From Actinomycetota bacterium (lineage in GTDB: Bacteria > Actinomycetota > Acidimicrobiia > Acidimicrobiales > Ilumatobacteraceae), in contig WLFB01000048.1 in NCBI GenBank assembly GCA_009703975.1, forward strand, positions 1 to 7,672: a stretch of DNA of 7,672 bases, given 5' to 3'. Positions within the stretch are counted from its first letter, which is position 1, and each line of letters begins with the position of its first letter. The notes beneath the pieces were generated by a model. It was not told the origin of the DNA. It did no database searches and was given only the letters and a program-made list of their open reading frames with translations. Shown one piece after another: positions 5,893 to 7,672 of this stretch. A program made the position numbers and the translations under genes.

Positions 5893-7145
5893 TGACACTT
5901 CCACACATTCTTGCCGTAATGGGATCGGGCGAAACTTCGCCGACGATGGTTTCAACTCATCGCATGCTTGCTGCAAAATTGGCCAAGACGTCGCGTGCAG
6001 TTTTGCTGGACACTCCATATGGATTTCAAGAAAATGCTCCTGAACTTGCGACAAAAGCGTCTGAATATTTTCAGACAAGCATCAATCTTGTACTTGAAGT
6101 CGCGGGGCTCACCGAGATAATCGGTGCTGACGCGCTTGCCGTTGAACGCGGTCTTCAAAAAGTTGCAGATGCAGATTATGTCTTCGCAGGGCCGGGGTCA
6201 CCGACATATGCGTTGCGTCAATGGTCGGGCACATCACTTGCAGGTTTACTCAATAAAAAACTTCACGACGGTGGCATCGTCACTTTCGCGTCGGCTGCCG
6301 CGCTGACACTTGGTAAATTTACTTTGCCGGTTTACGAAATTTACAAAGTTGGCGAAGATCCGCGCTGGTTAGATGGTCTAAATATCCTCGGCGAGATCGG
6401 TATCAATGTTGCGCTGATTCCGCATTACAACAATGCAGAGGGTGGGCACCACGACACACGGTTTTGTTATATGGGTGAACGACGGCTCGCAATACTTGAA
6501 CGCGAACTGCCAGACGATGTTTATGTACTTGGAGTAGATGAACATACCGGTTTAGTTATTGATCTCGACGCCGAAACGGTAGCCGTCGTCGGTAAGGGCG
6601 TCGTAACGATTCGAGTTCATGGCGAATCAACGCAGATTGCATCAGGCGAGACTTTTTCTGTAGATCGATTGCGTGACCCGGCACAAGCAACAGCGCGAGA
6701 TACAACGAAAATGGCGACGAGAGTTGTTGAACTAGCACCCGCAATTTTCGACAATAACTTACGTGAAGCAACAGATCGCTTGAACCAAGTGTTTCTAAAT
6801 GCTCTCACTAATTCTGATGCCGATGGAGCAGCTCGCGCAGCACTTGAACTAGACGATGCGATCGCTGGTTGGTCGGGCGACACTCTGCAAAGTGACGCAA
6901 CTGATCATGCGCGGGCAGTACTGCGCAGCATGATCACGCGTTTGGCTGCGGCGGCAACTGGCGGGTTGCGCGACCCACGCGAAGTTCTCGGGCCGTTTGT
7001 ACAAGTGTTACTTGATCTGCGTGCTCAAGTGCGAAGTGATAAACGATTTGATTTATCTGACATTATTCGCGACCGCTTGGCTGCAATTAATGTTGAGGTT
7101 CGCGACACGCCGGATGGCGCGCAGTGGGGTTTTCGGACTAGTTAA
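5892..7145 (+). CDS. Peptidase S51/type-1 glutamine-amidotransferase-like protein with a cysteinyl-tRNA-synthetase-like C-terminal domain
   Basis: A two-part cytosolic protein of 417 residues. Residues 1-240 look like the S51 (dipeptidase E/cyanophycinase) class-I-GATase-like fold: VMGSGETSP at 9-17, a nucleotide-like sheet edge AVLLDTPYGFQ at 36-46, YVFAGPGSPTYALRQW at 96-111, the nucleophile-elbow position FASAAALTLG at 132-141 (Ser134), and IPHYNNAEGGHH at 176-187 (His178). Family elbows usually read GxSAGA; here both glycines are alanine or phenylalanine, so activity is uncertain. After a linker, residues about 290-413 are helical and end in DIIRDRLAAINVEVRDTPDG and QW (390-412), which matches the C-terminal end of cysteinyl-tRNA synthetases. 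No synthetase HIGH/KMSKS core is present, so this is not a CysRS. It starts at ATG 5892 inside the hydrolase stop (TGATG) and is thus translationally coupled. Substrate unknown; a dipeptide or amino-acid-conjugate role is only inference. Confidence 0.8.
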   Translation: MTLPHILAVMGSGETSPTMVSTHRMLAAKLAKTSRAVLLDTPYGFQENAPELATKASEYFQTSINLVLEVAGLTEIIGADALAVERGLQKVADADYVFAGPGSPTYALRQWSGTSLAGLLNKKLHDGGIVTFASAAALTLGKFTLPVYEIYKVGEDPRWLDGLNILGEIGINVALIPHYNNAEGGHHDTRFCYMGERRLAILERELPDDVYVLGVDEHTGLVIDLDAETVAVVGKGVVTIRVHGESTQIASGETFSVDRLRDPAQATARDTTKMATRVVELAPAIFDNNLREATDRLNQVFLNALTNSDADGAARAALELDDAIAGWSGDTLQSDATDHARAVLRSMITRLAAAATGGLRDPREVLGPFVQVLLDLRAQVRSDKRFDLSDIIRDRLAAINVEVRDTPDGAQWGFRTS

Positions 7146-7154
7146 TTCGTACGT

Positions 7155-7187
7155 TTAATCAGCGCGCCTAATTTATACGCTAATTAG
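7155..7187. terminator. Imperfect hairpin between convergent genes, possible bidirectional terminator
   Basis: TTAATCAGCG (7155-7164) pairs with CGCTAATTAG (7178-7187): nine standard pairs or wobble with one C-A mismatch, and a 13-base AT-rich loop. It lies in the 38-base gap between the converging S51-like and ABC permease genes and covers the permease stop codon. No clear run of T follows on either strand, so it is not a classic intrinsic terminator. Confidence 0.35.
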
Positions 7188-7672
7188 AGATGTCCGAGTG
7201 AGGCCATTTTCATGCGATTTCGTGTGCCTGCAATTGCATAAACAGCTACAAACACAAGCGCATCAAGCAAAATTATTGTCGCACTTGCCGAAGTGTCTAA
7301 GTGATAGCTCAAATTCATACCGACAAAACAAGTTACTGCGCCAATAATTGGTGAGATCCACAACAGACGCGAAAAACTATTAGTTGTCATGCGGGCAGAC
7401 GCAGCAGGAATCACCAGCAAAGCTGAAATCAACAATGTGCCAATCACTCGCATCGTCACCAAAATCGTCAACGAGATCATCGCCAGCAACACTGCTTCTA
7501 CGAGAGAAACTCGCACATTACTAACTTGAGCAACATCTCGATCAAATGTTGAAAAAAGTAATTTGCGGTAACCGAGCACGACTACTGCGAGTCCGAGCAA
7601 CGCAACAACCGCAACAGCATAAATATCTACGACTTTTACACCGAGCACGCTGCCGAATAGCACCGCTTCAAT
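7184..7672 (-). CDS. Metal-type ABC transporter permease (ABC-3 family, ZnuB/MntB-like), N-terminus beyond window edge
   Basis: The inner-membrane channel subunit of an ABC importer for zinc, manganese or another divalent metal. The frame is open to the right edge, so the visible 162 residues are the C-terminal part of a protein usually 260-290 long; the GTG at 7663 is internal. Family features: EAVLFGSVLGV at the visible start, FDRDVAQVSNV (the conserved cytoplasmic FD-x2-A turn), MRVIGTLLISALLVIPAASA (the conserved helix with the VGTLLxxALLxxPAA pattern), SYHLDTSASATIILLDALVF, and a basic tail. About five hydrophobic helices are visible. Family metal specificity cannot be read here. The ATP-binding and solute-binding subunits are expected to lie upstream, past the right edge. 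It converges with the S51-like gene. Confidence 0.9.
   Translation of the reverse strand: MEAVLFGSVLGVKVVDIYAVAVVALLGLAVVVLGYRKLLFSTFDRDVAQVSNVRVSLVEAVLLAMISLTILVTMRVIGTLLISALLVIPAASARMTTNSFSRLLWISPIIGAVTCFVGMNLSYHLDTSASATIILLDALVFVAVYAIAGTRNRMKMASLGHL

Noticed and set aside
5892..7145. Calling the fusion protein a cysteinyl-tRNA synthetase
   Set aside because: Only the C-terminal end resembles CysRS; the catalytic Rossmann core with HIGH and KMSKS motifs is absent.

Overview
The window looks like a piece of chromosome from a moderate-GC actinobacterium. The main reason is the serine biosynthesis pair: SerC is of the type found in Mycobacterium and its relatives, and SerA is the long form carrying both an intervening domain and an ACT domain. 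A planktonic lineage such as the Acidimicrobiia is a reasonable guess from base composition and gene content, but it is inference. Genes are tightly packed, with no gap above about 70 bases, and I see no mobile element, CRISPR array, tRNA or rRNA.

Layout. (1) Positions 1-952, + strand: the C-terminal three quarters of a phosphatidylcholine synthase (Pcs), cut by the left edge, then two tiny membrane proteins of 63 and 45 residues spaced 2 bases apart. (2) Positions 975-4900, - strand: a four-gene run read right to left, serC, serA, a four-helix membrane protein of unknown function and a DUF2071/YqjF-like protein. serC and serA overlap by ATGA and supply the first and second committed steps from 3-phosphoglycerate to phosphoserine; serB is not in view. 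(3) Positions 4901-4974: a divergent promoter region. (4) Positions 4975-7145, + strand: an alpha/beta hydrolase and, overlapping it by one base (TGATG), a two-part protein with a peptidase-S51/type-1-GATase-like N-terminal half and a cysteinyl-tRNA-synthetase-like C-terminal tail. (5) Positions 7184-7672, - strand: the C-terminal part of a metal-type (ABC-3, ZnuB/MntB-like) ABC permease running off the right edge.

Most of the window is ordinary metabolism. The parts most worth a second look are the S51-like/CysRS-tail fusion coupled to an alpha/beta hydrolase, and the Pcs gene followed by two micro-membrane-proteins. I did not find an obvious new defence or mobile system.
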